Source: Pseudomonas brassicacearum (GTDB taxonomy: Bacteria > Pseudomonadota > Gammaproteobacteria > Pseudomonadales > Pseudomonadaceae). Taken from it: a stretch of DNA of 64,000 nt. Shown here piece by piece: positions 44,170 to 52,084 of the stretch. The DNA is taken from the NCBI RefSeq assembly GCF_009601685.2, contig NZ_CP045701.2, forward strand, positions 3,286,001 to 3,350,000. Reading direction: 5' to 3'. Under the pieces are notes generated by a model, which did not search any database, was not told the DNA's origin, and was given only the letters and a program-made list of their open reading frames with translations. Within the stretch, counting starts at the first letter, position 1, and each line of letters opens with the position of its first letter. A program made the position numbers and the translations under genes.

Positions 44170-45969
44170 TCAGACCGGTACGGACGATTGGACGTGATGA
44201 TTACGGCGATGCGCCGCCTCACCGGACTGCCCTTCGCCGTGCATCTCTGCCAGGCGGGTGATGAACTCGTCGACGAAGACCCGCATGTCGGCGCTGACTT
44301 CCTTGTTACGGGTGATCAGGCGGTTGTAGCCGAACAGCGCAGGGATCGCGACGAACAGGCCCATGGCGGTGGCGAGCAATGCCGCGGCCATGCCTGGGGC
44401 GATAGCGTTGATGTTCACGTCACCGGCCATGGCCGTGCCGAGGAACACCACCATGATCCCCAGCACGGTGCCGAGCAGGCCGATGTACGGGCCGCCGGCG
44501 ATGGCGTTGGACAGGGTCGAGAGCTTCGAACTGAGCTGCTGGTTTTCCCGGGTGCGCACGCCGTCCATGGAACAGCGGATCGCTTCGATGGTGGCCGCCG
44601 ACACCGACGAAGTGTCGGCGCCCTGCTCGCGGCGGGTGCGAATCTCCTTGACGGCCACCAGGTACAGGCGCCACAGCGACGAGTGTTGCAGGTGCTGGGC
44701 GAGGTCCTGGTCATCGGCGAACATTTCCAGGCGCGTGCCGATCTTGGCGAACTGTTCGCGGAAGGCTTCGTTGGCCGCGCTGAGACGGCTGACCATGCGG
44801 TTCTTGCGGATCATGATGATCCACGACTGGAACATCATCAGCACCAGCACCGCGATGATCACCCAAGCGTCGAGCGGCACGGCCTTGAGCAAGAAGCCCA
44901 GGCTGCCGAAACCGAAGCCGGACTGTTCTTCATCGACCCCGTAGGCCACCAGTTTCGACTCGGCGCCCTGGGCATTGGCGTCGGCCAACAACAGTGGCGC
45001 CGGGCGGGCGACCTTGGACAGGCGCGCTTCGTCCATGGCCCCGCCAAATGGCGCGAAGTCACCGTCAGCGACATCAGCCCCCAGGGCAATGGCCGAATTG
45101 AACGCCGGCATCGCCACGGCGAGGCTCGCGGTTTCACGCCCATTGACGTACAGCACGACCCGGTCGCCCGAGGCGGTCAACGCCAGATGCTGCCACTGAC
45201 CGGGGTTCAAAGGCTGGGTCGAGACCGCACGCTGGTCATCGATCGCTACGAACGGCACCCCCTGGTTCACACCAACCAACAGGCTGGTGTCGGCTTCACG
45301 ACGGGCCAGAATGATTTGTTCGCCACTGGCCTGGTCCTGGCGCAGCCAGGTGCTGAAGGTGAACGCCGCGCCGGCACTGTGTTGCAACGAAGCGCTGGCA
45401 GGCAACAACAGCGGCTGGCCGTTGAACTGCAAGGCTCGCCCGATCACGCCGTCGATGCTGACACCGGCCGCGCCCTGGGCATTGTTGCCGTAGGCCGTGG
45501 TGTCCCGGGGCGGTACGCCGGTGGCGCCGTCGAAGTGGTACAGCGCGGTGTAGTCCGGGTCGAACGTCAACTGACCGCTGCCTGTGGCCGGCGCCTTCTG
45601 GTTGCCGTAATACATCCACACGTCCTGACGCTGGCCACCCTCAACGTTCGGCACATCGACCCAGATCAGCGCCATGCCCATCAACGGGTCGAAGCTTTCG
45701 ATCTGGTGATTGAACACGGTCTTGTCGTCGGCACTGACGAAGCGCAGGTCCGAGCCGTCGTCCTTGACGCCGTCAAAAGTAAAGTTGCCGGTGTGCAGGC
45801 GCACCAGCAGTGCCGTGCGGCCCAGCGCCTGATTGATCGCCGCGCCCTGGGGCGTGGTGTCCACCGAAATCTGTTTGCGATAGTGCCAATCGTCCTGCCA
45901 CCAGGCGTTGGCGGTCGCCGGAAGCACCAGCCCCAGGCAGATAAACAGGGATAACAATAAGCGTTGCAT
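44170..45969 (-). CDS. exbB: DUF2341-LamG-ExbB/TolQ fusion proton channel
   Basis: A 599-residue fusion. Residues 1-22 are a signal sequence (LLLSLFICLGLVLPATANA). About 23-130 is a DUF2341 domain (WWQDDWHYRKQISVDTT, DVWMYYGN). About 140-320 is a concanavalin/LamG-like jelly roll (ALYHFDGATG, FTFSTWLRQDQASGEQIILA, VVLYVNGRETASL). Transmembrane helices at about 366-388, 493-514 and 524-547 form the MotA/TolQ/ExbB channel (GPYIGLLGTVLGIMVVFLGT, AIAPGMAAALLATAMGLFVA). Ordinary ExbB is about 240 residues, so about 350 residues of periplasmic sugar-binding-like modules have been added. ATG at 45969 has AGGAG 8 bp upstream and starts the signal peptide; an ATG at 45975 is possible. Energises the transport system with ExbD and the TonB-like protein. 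Confidence 0.9.
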   Translation of the reverse strand: MQRLLLSLFICLGLVLPATANAWWQDDWHYRKQISVDTTPQGAAINQALGRTALLVRLHTGNFTFDGVKDDGSDLRFVSADDKTVFNHQIESFDPLMGMALIWVDVPNVEGGQRQDVWMYYGNQKAPATGSGQLTFDPDYTALYHFDGATGVPPRDTTAYGNNAQGAAGVSIDGVIGRALQFNGQPLLLPASASLQHSAGAAFTFSTWLRQDQASGEQIILARREADTSLLVGVNQGVPFVAIDDQRAVSTQPLNPGQWQHLALTASGDRVVLYVNGRETASLAVAMPAFNSAIALGADVADGDFAPFGGAMDEARLSKVARPAPLLLADANAQGAESKLVAYGVDEEQSGFGFGSLGFLLKAVPLDAWVIIAVLVLMMFQSWIIMIRKNRMVSRLSAANEAFREQFAKIGTRLEMFADDQDLAQHLQHSSLWRLYLVAVKEIRTRREQGADTSSVSAATIEAIRCSMDGVRTRENQQLSSKLSTLSNAIAGGPYIGLLGTVLGIMVVFLGTAMAGDVNINAIAPGMAAALLATAMGLFVAIPALFGYNRLITRNKEVSADMRVFVDEFITRLAEMHGEGQSGEAAHRRNHHVQSSVPV

Positions 45970-45986
45970 GGACATGACTCCTGGGT

Positions 45987-47591
45987 TCAAAACGTCGCTT
46001 GCAGGTTGAAGTGCAGGCGCGATTCCTGTTTCGAGGTGTTCGGCCCTTCGAGCAGCGGATAGCCCCAATCGAGGCTGCCGGATAACCATTTGCTCAGGCT
46101 CGCGCGGGTGCCGAGGCCGACGCTGGCGAGGCTGTAGTCGGCTTCCTGGTCGGGCAGTTCGTCGCGCAGGTACAACTGCGCGCCTTCGGCGAAGGCATAA
46201 AAGCGCCACTCCTGGATGTAGCTGCCGAGAAACTTGGCCAGGGACGGAGTGCGCAGCTCCTGGGACAGCAGGTAGCCGTCATCACCGGTGCGCTCGGCGG
46301 CCAGGTAGCCACGCACCGAAGTGGCGCCACCGGCAGAGAATTGTTCGTTGGAAACCAGCGGCCCGGAGGCGAGTTGGAAGGCGGCCTTGGAGGCGGTCTG
46401 CCAGTCGTTGGCAAAGGTGAAGGTGTAATTGCCGTCGCCCTTGAGCACGGCGAAGCTGGGGCTGGCGCGGTAGCGCTTGTAGTCGAACTCTTCGTCGGAG
46501 CTGCCATAGCCCAGCAGGCTACGGGTACCCGCCACCAGGCTCAGGCTGAGGCCCAACTGGCTTTTTTCGGTGTAGCGAAAGCCGTTGTAGGCGAAGGTGA
46601 ATGGTGCGTACTTGAGCGGTGCCTTGTCGCTGGCCCCGCCCAGGTTGAGCTCTTCCTCGAAGTCCTTGAAATCCACCCCGACCGAGAAGCTGTTGGCCCA
46701 TGCCCCACTGGACGGCAGGTTGTAGATTGCCGACACCCCGTAGGAATGCCCTTTACCCAACACGTTGCTGCCGCCGACGGTTGCCACGTTGCTGTCGGAT
46801 TGGTAACCCGAGAACTGCACACTCCAGCGTTCGCTCAGCGGCGCGGTATAGGAGCCCGACCAGACCTTGGCGTTTTCGGTGTCCTGGGGCGCGGTGAAGA
46901 AGGTCAGCGACACGCTGTGGCCCAGTTGCCAGAGGTTGTTGTAGCCCAGGCTGGCGACCGTGCGCAGCTTTTCGGTGTCGGCGCTGTAGTCGTTGTTCAA
47001 CCCCAGGCTGGCCTGCCAGGGGTTCTGGTCTTCGACCTGCAGATCCACATCCATCGTCCCGGGGCGTTGGCCTTCGCGCACCAGCGGCATCACCTGGCGC
47101 CCCGGGGTCTTGTTCAATAGCGCCAGTTCTGCCTGGACCTGGGCGAAATCGGGCACCTCGCCTTCCTTGAGCGCTGGCACGTCATCACGGATTTCGACGG
47201 GCGAGTAATGCTTGGCCCCCACCACCCGCACGCGGCCGATCTTGGTCTCGCTGACTTGCAGGTAGACGATGCCGTCTTCGACTTTCTGCTCCGGCAACTC
47301 GACGAACACCGATTGATAACCGCGGGCCTGATAGGCCTTTTGCAGGGCCTCCCGGGCACCTTCGATGTCGCTCAAGGCCTTTTGCGGACCGAGGAACGGG
47401 TACACCGCTTCCTCAATGGCCCGGGCATCGAGCACGGTGTTACCGCGCACGAAGTACTCGTTCACGTCCACCAACCGAACCGGCGCCGCTTCGGCCTCCT
47501 GCCCTCCTTCGGCAGCGAATGCCGACGGCCCCCCGACCGCCAGCAGCAACCAGCCCCACAGCGCCGGCCGCGATTTGAAGAAATGCTCCAC
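45987..47591 (-). CDS. pdtB: TpsB/ShlB-family outer-membrane transporter (PdtB-like)
   Basis: A 534-residue two-partner-secretion transporter. A signal peptide (ALWGWLLLAVGGPSAFA) is followed by a POTRA_2 domain (VNEYFVRGNTVLDARAIEEA, AYQARGYQSVFVELPEQKVE) and a second POTRA-like/ShlB region (GRVRVVGAKHYSP). The 16-strand barrel starts at about 200 and includes the Omp85-type conserved loop SAGGATSVRGYLAAERTGDD (the VRGY motif), and ends LHFNLQATF. It should export or insert a large TpsA-type protein. The GTG at 47591 follows GGGGGTG; the frame extends to a TTG at 47621. The nearest named relative I recall is P. aeruginosa PdtB (PA0692). Confidence 0.9.
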   Translation of the reverse strand: MEHFFKSRPALWGWLLLAVGGPSAFAAEGGQEAEAAPVRLVDVNEYFVRGNTVLDARAIEEAVYPFLGPQKALSDIEGAREALQKAYQARGYQSVFVELPEQKVEDGIVYLQVSETKIGRVRVVGAKHYSPVEIRDDVPALKEGEVPDFAQVQAELALLNKTPGRQVMPLVREGQRPGTMDVDLQVEDQNPWQASLGLNNDYSADTEKLRTVASLGYNNLWQLGHSVSLTFFTAPQDTENAKVWSGSYTAPLSERWSVQFSGYQSDSNVATVGGSNVLGKGHSYGVSAIYNLPSSGAWANSFSVGVDFKDFEEELNLGGASDKAPLKYAPFTFAYNGFRYTEKSQLGLSLSLVAGTRSLLGYGSSDEEFDYKRYRASPSFAVLKGDGNYTFTFANDWQTASKAAFQLASGPLVSNEQFSAGGATSVRGYLAAERTGDDGYLLSQELRTPSLAKFLGSYIQEWRFYAFAEGAQLYLRDELPDQEADYSLASVGLGTRASLSKWLSGSLDWGYPLLEGPNTSKQESRLHFNLQATF

Positions 47592-47617
47592 ACCACCCCC
47601 TGAATTCAAAGTACGGC

Positions 47618-48229
47618 TCAATTGCTTGCGGTCGATGTCGTGGCGTGCCGGGCCAGCCAGGTGTGCAGCAGCGCGAAGTTCAAGGAGAACTCCGGCATTT
47701 GCAGCAAGGCGCCACAGAACACTTCACCGATGATTTTCTGAATGAGCCGCACCGCCCGAGCGTCGCCCAGCAGCGTGGCGAGGTCTTTGCTCAGGACGTT
47801 GAAGCTCCAGACTTTCTGGTTCAGGTCCAGGCCGACGAACCAGCGGAACAGCAGGTTGTAATTGAGTTGTTCGTAGAGTTGCTGCTCGCTGGGCACCGAA
47901 TAGAGCAGTTGCAGCAGAAGGATATGCATGGCGGTTTGCGGTGCGATCAGCATCTGGGCACCGGCGTTGAGGCCCTGCAGCACATCGCGATGGTCATCCA
48001 GCAGGTCGTCGATCTGCGGACGCAGCAAGACCAGCGAATGGCCTTGCGGAATGTAGCTGGACACTTCCTTGAGCGCGCCCTGCCAGTCATCCTGGGAAAC
48101 GATCCAGACCCACGGCGCGCCGTAGCGATACACCGAAACCGGCTGCTTGCGCGCCGCCTCGACGATCTTCGACAGCCGCTGGTCCAGCTCCTGCATGCCC
48201 ACTTTCGAATAACGTTCCATAGTCCCCAT
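47618..48229 (-). CDS. phdA: Phd/YefM-like protein fused to a transposase N-terminal (DUF772) domain (PhdA-like)
   Basis: A 203-residue protein, first of the nine-gene operon. Residues 1-50 (KVGMQELDQRLSKIVEAARK, PVSVYRYGAPWVWIVS) look like a Phd/YefM antitoxin DNA-binding fold. Residues about 90-165 (LLQLLYSVPSEQQLYEQLNY, NLLFRWFVGLDLNQKVWSF) match the DUF772/InsH N-terminal domain of IS5-type transposases, but there is no DDE catalytic domain. This reads as a domesticated transposase fragment joined to an antitoxin-like head. In P. aeruginosa the equivalent gene is, from memory, PA0691 phdA ('prevent-host-death'). The start at 48229 follows GGGAGTGAGGCG. No toxin gene is adjacent. Confidence 0.82.
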   Translation of the reverse strand: MGTMERYSKVGMQELDQRLSKIVEAARKQPVSVYRYGAPWVWIVSQDDWQGALKEVSSYIPQGHSLVLLRPQIDDLLDDHRDVLQGLNAGAQMLIAPQTAMHILLLQLLYSVPSEQQLYEQLNYNLLFRWFVGLDLNQKVWSFNVLSKDLATLLGDARAVRLIQKIIGEVFCGALLQMPEFSLNFALLHTWLARHATTSTASN

Positions 48230-48331
48230 CGCCTCACTCCCGGCTTTGCGCCCCGGCTCCAAAACGACCTTGAAGGCCCCCTTGAACACGTCACACAGGC
48301 ATGACGGGAATGGCGATGTGCTACCGAACTT

Positions 48332-48349
48332 TTGTCATGAAAGCTTCAT
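48332..48349. promoter_or_regulatory. Possible Pho-box-like site upstream of the operon
   Basis: TTGTCAT, a four-base spacer, then GCTTCAT lies about 100 bp before the phdA start. It matches the first PhoB half-site well (6 of 7) and the second only partly (4 of 7), and reads on the plus strand, opposite to the operon. Phosphate control of the P. aeruginosa pdt locus is known, which is the reason to note it. Confidence 0.25.
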
Positions 48350-48397
48350 TTGGAGGCGCCAGGAAGATGCCCTGACTTGGGACGACGGGCGGATTTT

Positions 48398-48900
48398 TGT
48401 GGGAGCGGGCTTGCTCACGAAAGCGGTGGGTCAGTTTGCATCGATGTCGGATGGGCTGCCGCCATCGCGGGCAAGCCTTGCTCCCACAGGGGTCTCGGGT
48501 GGGTACAAGGCTTATGTCCGCCACAAATGCTCTGTGGGAGCGGGCTTGCTCGCGAAAGCGGTGGGTCAGTTTGCATCGATGTCGGATGGGCTGCCGCCAT
48601 CGCGGGCAAGCCTTGCTCCCACAGGGGATCTCGGGTGGATACAAGGTTTATGTCCGCCACAAATGCTCTGTGGGAGCGAGCTTGCTCACGAAAGCGGTGG
48701 GTCAGTTTGCATCGATGTCGGATGGGCTGCCGCCATCGCGGGCAAGCCTTGCTCCCACAGGGGTCTCGGGTGGGTACAAGGCTTATGTCCGCCACAAATG
48801 CTCTGTGGGAGCGGGCTTGCTCGCGAAAGCGGTGGGTCAGTTTGCATCGATGTCGGATGGGCTGCCGCCATCGCGGGCAAGCCTTGCTCCCACAGGGGGA
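48398..48900. repeat. Tandem array of four paired REP units, family B
   Basis: Four near-identical units begin at 48398, 48533, 48669 and 48804 (period 135-136 bp). Each has tgtgggagcgggcttgctcg, a conserved middle with cagtttgcatcgatgtcgga, and the complementary cgggcaagccttgctcccac. The spacer between units is also conserved. It occupies most of the 697-bp gap between phdA and the transglutaminase gene. Confidence 0.95.
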
Positions 48901-48926
48901 TCGGGTGTTGGCGATAAAGCCTGCCG

Positions 48927-49724
48927 TTATTGGTGTTGCACCTGCACCATCGAACTCACCTGCACCCTTGCCTGCATCTGCTCCGCTCCGCCACCTCGGC
49001 GCATGCCGCGTACCGGGCAGGCGTCGAGGTAGTCCAGGCCGACCGCCAGTTTCAGGTGGCGGTCTGGGAAGGTCAGTTGGTTGGTCACGTCGAAGCTGTA
49101 CCAGCCATCATCCAGCCAGGCTTCCGCCCAGGCGTGGCTCGCCAGGTGGCTTTCATCTTCGGTGCACAAATAGCCGGAAACATAGCGCGCAGGAATGCCC
49201 AGGCTGCGCACGCAGGCCAGGAACGCGTGGGTATGGTCCTGGCAAACCCCCGTGCCACCGGCAAACGCCTCGGCGGCGGTGCTGTTGACCGCCGTCGTGC
49301 CGGGGCTGTAGGGCATTCGCGCCGCCAAACCATTCATCAAGTCGGTCAAGGCCGAACGATCGCGCCGTCCCGCGCATTGCTCGACGGCGAAGGCGCTAAG
49401 GGCGTCGTCTGCCTGGGTGAGGCGGCTGGTGCGCAAAAAAGGCAGCGGCGACTGGTTGTCCGGTTCCATCGCGATGGACTGATGGATTTCCACCTCGCCA
49501 TAAGCCGTCAGTACCAAGGCGCCGTGAGGCTCGTCCATGGTCATCACATGCAGGATGTTGCCATAGGGATCAAGCTGGCTGCGCACCAGTCGCGGCAGTT
49601 CCAGATGCCACTCCAGGATGCGCTGGCGCTGAGTGTCCCGGGGCGTCAGGCGCAGGAACTGGATGCTGGTGCAGACTTCATCGGCGTAGCTGTAGGTGGT
49701 GTCGTGGCGTATAGACAGTTTCAT
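48927..49724 (-). CDS. Transglutaminase-like cysteine peptidase/ligase
   Basis: A 265-residue protein with an N-terminal beta domain (MKLSIRHDTTYSYADEVCTS) and a transglutaminase core. The triad is Cys161 in GTGVCQDHTHAF, His197 in SHAWAEAWL and Asp212 in FDVTN. Bacterial members of this group are mostly peptidases or peptide-bond-forming enzymes. It overlaps the alpha-E gene by 4 bp and forms the conserved trio with the ATP-grasp gene. Comparative genomics has proposed that such trios synthesise and process a small peptide or peptide tag; no product is known. Confidence 0.9.
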   Translation of the reverse strand: MKLSIRHDTTYSYADEVCTSIQFLRLTPRDTQRQRILEWHLELPRLVRSQLDPYGNILHVMTMDEPHGALVLTAYGEVEIHQSIAMEPDNQSPLPFLRTSRLTQADDALSAFAVEQCAGRRDRSALTDLMNGLAARMPYSPGTTAVNSTAAEAFAGGTGVCQDHTHAFLACVRSLGIPARYVSGYLCTEDESHLASHAWAEAWLDDGWYSFDVTNQLTFPDRHLKLAVGLDYLDACPVRGMRRGGGAEQMQARVQVSSMVQVQHQ

Positions 49725-50671
49725 ACGACCTCCAGGTAAGACTCATGGACGGTCTGGCCCAAGTGGCGGATCTGCCCAATCAAGTCGGTCAGCCATTGAT
49801 GCAGGCCCGACGCCAGGATCTCGTCGATCCCCGAATAACGCAGGCGCGCATTCAGTTCGGCGGCCAGGCGTTGCGCCGGCCGGCCGTTGTTGCCCGGCAA
49901 GCTGGCGAGGATGTGGTCCAGCTCCTCGATGCAGGCATGCAGCGAGCGCGGGACGTCGGCCCGCAGCAGCAACATTTCGGAAACCTGCTCGGCATTGGGC
50001 GCATTGCGATAGATCTCGTTGAATGCCTCGAACGAAGACAAAGCGCGCAACAAGGCACTCCACTGGTAATAACCACGGGCCGAGTTGTCGCTGACCTCCT
50101 CCGATTCCTCGCCGAACATTTCATAGCGGGCGTCCAGCAGGCGCAGCGTGTTGTCGGCCCGCTCGATAAAGGTGCCCAGGCGAATGAAGCAGTAGGCGTC
50201 ATTGCGCATGATGGTGCCCGACGTCGCGCCACGGAACAGGTGCGAGCGCTCCTTGACCCACTCGCAGAAATGGCTGATGCCGTAGCGCCCCAGGCCGTTG
50301 CTGGCGATGTTGCGCATTTCCAGCCAGGTGGCGTTGATGTTTTCCCACATGTCGGCGGTGATGCGCCCGCGCACGGCATGGGCATTGGTTCGCGCGGCCC
50401 GCAGGCAGCTGTAGATACTGCCGGGGTTGGTTTCGTCCAGCGCGAAGAAATGCAGCATGCGCTCGGTGTTGAGCACGTCATAACGGGCGTTGTAGTCGTC
50501 CAGCGTACCGGCCGCCAGCAACGACATCGCCAGCTCGGCATGGCCATCGCTGCGCCCGGCCTGGGGCATCAGCGACAACGAATAGCTGACTTCGAGCATG
50601 CGCGCCAGGTTCTCGGCGCGCTCCAGGTAGCGGGACATCCAATAGAGGTCCGAAGCAGTTCTTGAAAGCAT
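49721..50671 (-). CDS. Alpha-E (DUF403) domain protein
   Basis: A 316-residue all-alpha protein. The N-terminus is SRTASDLYWMSRYLERAENL, with YLERAEN as the family hallmark; conserved acidic helices follow (FIRLGTFIERADNTLRLLDA). The family is always linked to circularly permuted ATP-grasp and transglutaminase genes, and its conserved Glu/Arg residues suggest an enzymatic or scaffolding role. Start lies 3 bp after the ATP-grasp stop. Function not established. Confidence 0.9.
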   Translation of the reverse strand: MLSRTASDLYWMSRYLERAENLARMLEVSYSLSLMPQAGRSDGHAELAMSLLAAGTLDDYNARYDVLNTERMLHFFALDETNPGSIYSCLRAARTNAHAVRGRITADMWENINATWLEMRNIASNGLGRYGISHFCEWVKERSHLFRGATSGTIMRNDAYCFIRLGTFIERADNTLRLLDARYEMFGEESEEVSDNSARGYYQWSALLRALSSFEAFNEIYRNAPNAEQVSEMLLLRADVPRSLHACIEELDHILASLPGNNGRPAQRLAAELNARLRYSGIDEILASGLHQWLTDLIGQIRHLGQTVHESYLEVV

Positions 50672-50674
50672 GTC

Positions 50675-52084
50675 TTAGTCCTCCACTACCCAAGTGTCTT
50701 TGGTGCCACCGCCCTGGGACGAGTTCACCACCAGCGAGCCTTCGCGCAGCGCCACGCGGGTCAGCCCGCCGGGCACCAGGCGCGTTTCCTTGCCCGACAG
50801 CACGAACGGCCGCAGGTCGATGTGGCGCGGCGCGATGCCGCTCTCGACAAAGGTCGGGCACGTCGACAGGCTCAAGGTTGGCTGGGCGATGTAGGCTTCG
50901 GGACGGGCCTTGAGGCGTGCGCGGAAATCCTCGATCTCCGCCGCGCTGGCGGCCGGCCCGACCAGCATGCCGTAGCCGCCGGAGCCTTGGGTTTCCTTGA
51001 CCACCAGGTCCGGCAGGTTGGCCAGCACGTGGGACAGGTCCTGGGGCTTGCGACACTGCCAGGTGGGCACGTTCTTCAGGATCGGTTCTTCGGTGAGGTA
51101 GAAGCGGATCATCTCGTCGACGTAGGGGTAGATCGACTTGTCATCAGCCACGCCCGTGCCGACCGCATTCGCCAGCACCACATTGCCCGCGCGGTACACG
51201 GCGATCAGCCCGGGCACGCCCAACATCGAATCGGGGTTGAACGACAGCGGGTCGAGGTAGGCATCGTCAAGGCGCCGATAAATCACGTCCACTTGCCGGG
51301 GGCCGGCGGTGGTGCGCATGTACACGTGGTCGTCACGCACGAACAGGTCGGCGCCCTCCACCAGTTCCACGCCCATTTCACGGGCCAGGAACGCATGCTC
51401 GAAATAGGCACTGTTGAAGCGCCCCGGGGTCAGCACCACGGCGGTGGGGTTCTCGAGAGGGCTTGAGCTCTTGAGGGTGTCGAGCAGCAGGTTCGGATAA
51501 TGGTCGATGGGGGCTACGCGCTGGGCGGCGAAGAGCTCGGGGAACAGGCGCATCATCATCTTGCGGTCTTCGAGCATGTAGCTCACGCCGCTGGGGGTAC
51601 GCAGGTTGTCCTCCAGCACGTAGTAACTGCCGTCACCGTCACGAACCAGGTCGACACCGGCGATATGGGCGTAGATGCCCCGGTGCAGGTTCAGGCCCTG
51701 CATCGCAATCTGGTACCCCTCGTTGGCGAGCACTTGCTCGGGCGGGATGATCCCTTCCTTGAGGATGTGTTGCCCGTGGTAGATGTCGGCCAGGAACATG
51801 TTCAGGGCCTGGACCCGCTGGATGCAGCCACGCTCGACCACCTGCCATTCACTGGCCTTGATGCTGCGCGGGATGATGTCGAAAGGAATCAACCGTTCGG
51901 TGCCCTGCTCGTCCCCGTAGAGGGTGAAGGTGATACCGGCTCGGTGGAACAGCAGGTCGGCTTCGCGGCGGCGTTGTTCCAACAGTTCAAGCGGTGTGTC
52001 CGCCAACCAGCGCGAGAAGGCTTGGTAATGCGGGCGGCAGTCACCCTTGGCGTCATACATTTCATTAAAAAAAGCGTGGGGCAT
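50675..52084 (-). CDS. Circularly permuted type 2 ATP-grasp protein
   Basis: A 469-residue predicted amide-bond ligase (DUF404/DUF407). It starts MPHAFFNEMYDAKGDCRPHY. The N-terminal segment has WLADTPLELLEQRRREADLL; the ATP-grasp core includes RGIYAHIAGVDLVRDGDGSY and YVLEDNLRTPSGVSYMLEDR (acidic metal ligands E, D and N), and KETQGSGGYGMLVGPAAS supplies a glycine-rich nucleotide loop. The start at 52084 follows GGGAGTTGGCT. Leads the three-gene operon with alpha-E and transglutaminase. Homologues are predicted, not shown, to ligate amino acids to a carboxylate acceptor. Confidence 0.9.
   Translation of the reverse strand: MPHAFFNEMYDAKGDCRPHYQAFSRWLADTPLELLEQRRREADLLFHRAGITFTLYGDEQGTERLIPFDIIPRSIKASEWQVVERGCIQRVQALNMFLADIYHGQHILKEGIIPPEQVLANEGYQIAMQGLNLHRGIYAHIAGVDLVRDGDGSYYVLEDNLRTPSGVSYMLEDRKMMMRLFPELFAAQRVAPIDHYPNLLLDTLKSSSPLENPTAVVLTPGRFNSAYFEHAFLAREMGVELVEGADLFVRDDHVYMRTTAGPRQVDVIYRRLDDAYLDPLSFNPDSMLGVPGLIAVYRAGNVVLANAVGTGVADDKSIYPYVDEMIRFYLTEEPILKNVPTWQCRKPQDLSHVLANLPDLVVKETQGSGGYGMLVGPAASAAEIEDFRARLKARPEAYIAQPTLSLSTCPTFVESGIAPRHIDLRPFVLSGKETRLVPGGLTRVALREGSLVVNSSQGGGTKDTWVVED

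Noticed and set aside
43966..45954. 662-codon plus-strand frame opposite the ExbB fusion
   Set aside because: The minus strand encodes convincing signal peptide, LamG and ExbB motifs; this frame does not.
47618..48229. Degenerate insertion sequence
   Set aside because: DUF772 similarity is present, but the frame is intact, has a good ribosome site, leads an operon and has no terminal inverted repeats or DDE domain.
48398..48900. Possible CRISPR array because of regular repeats
   Set aside because: Units are about 135 bp, the 'spacers' are themselves conserved, the repeats are REP palindromes and there are no cas genes.
48350..49288. Plus-strand frames of 312 and 211 codons through the REP array, encoding repeated peptides
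   Set aside because: The repeated peptides come from the DNA repeat itself; no ribosome site, and the frame then runs antisense to the transglutaminase gene.
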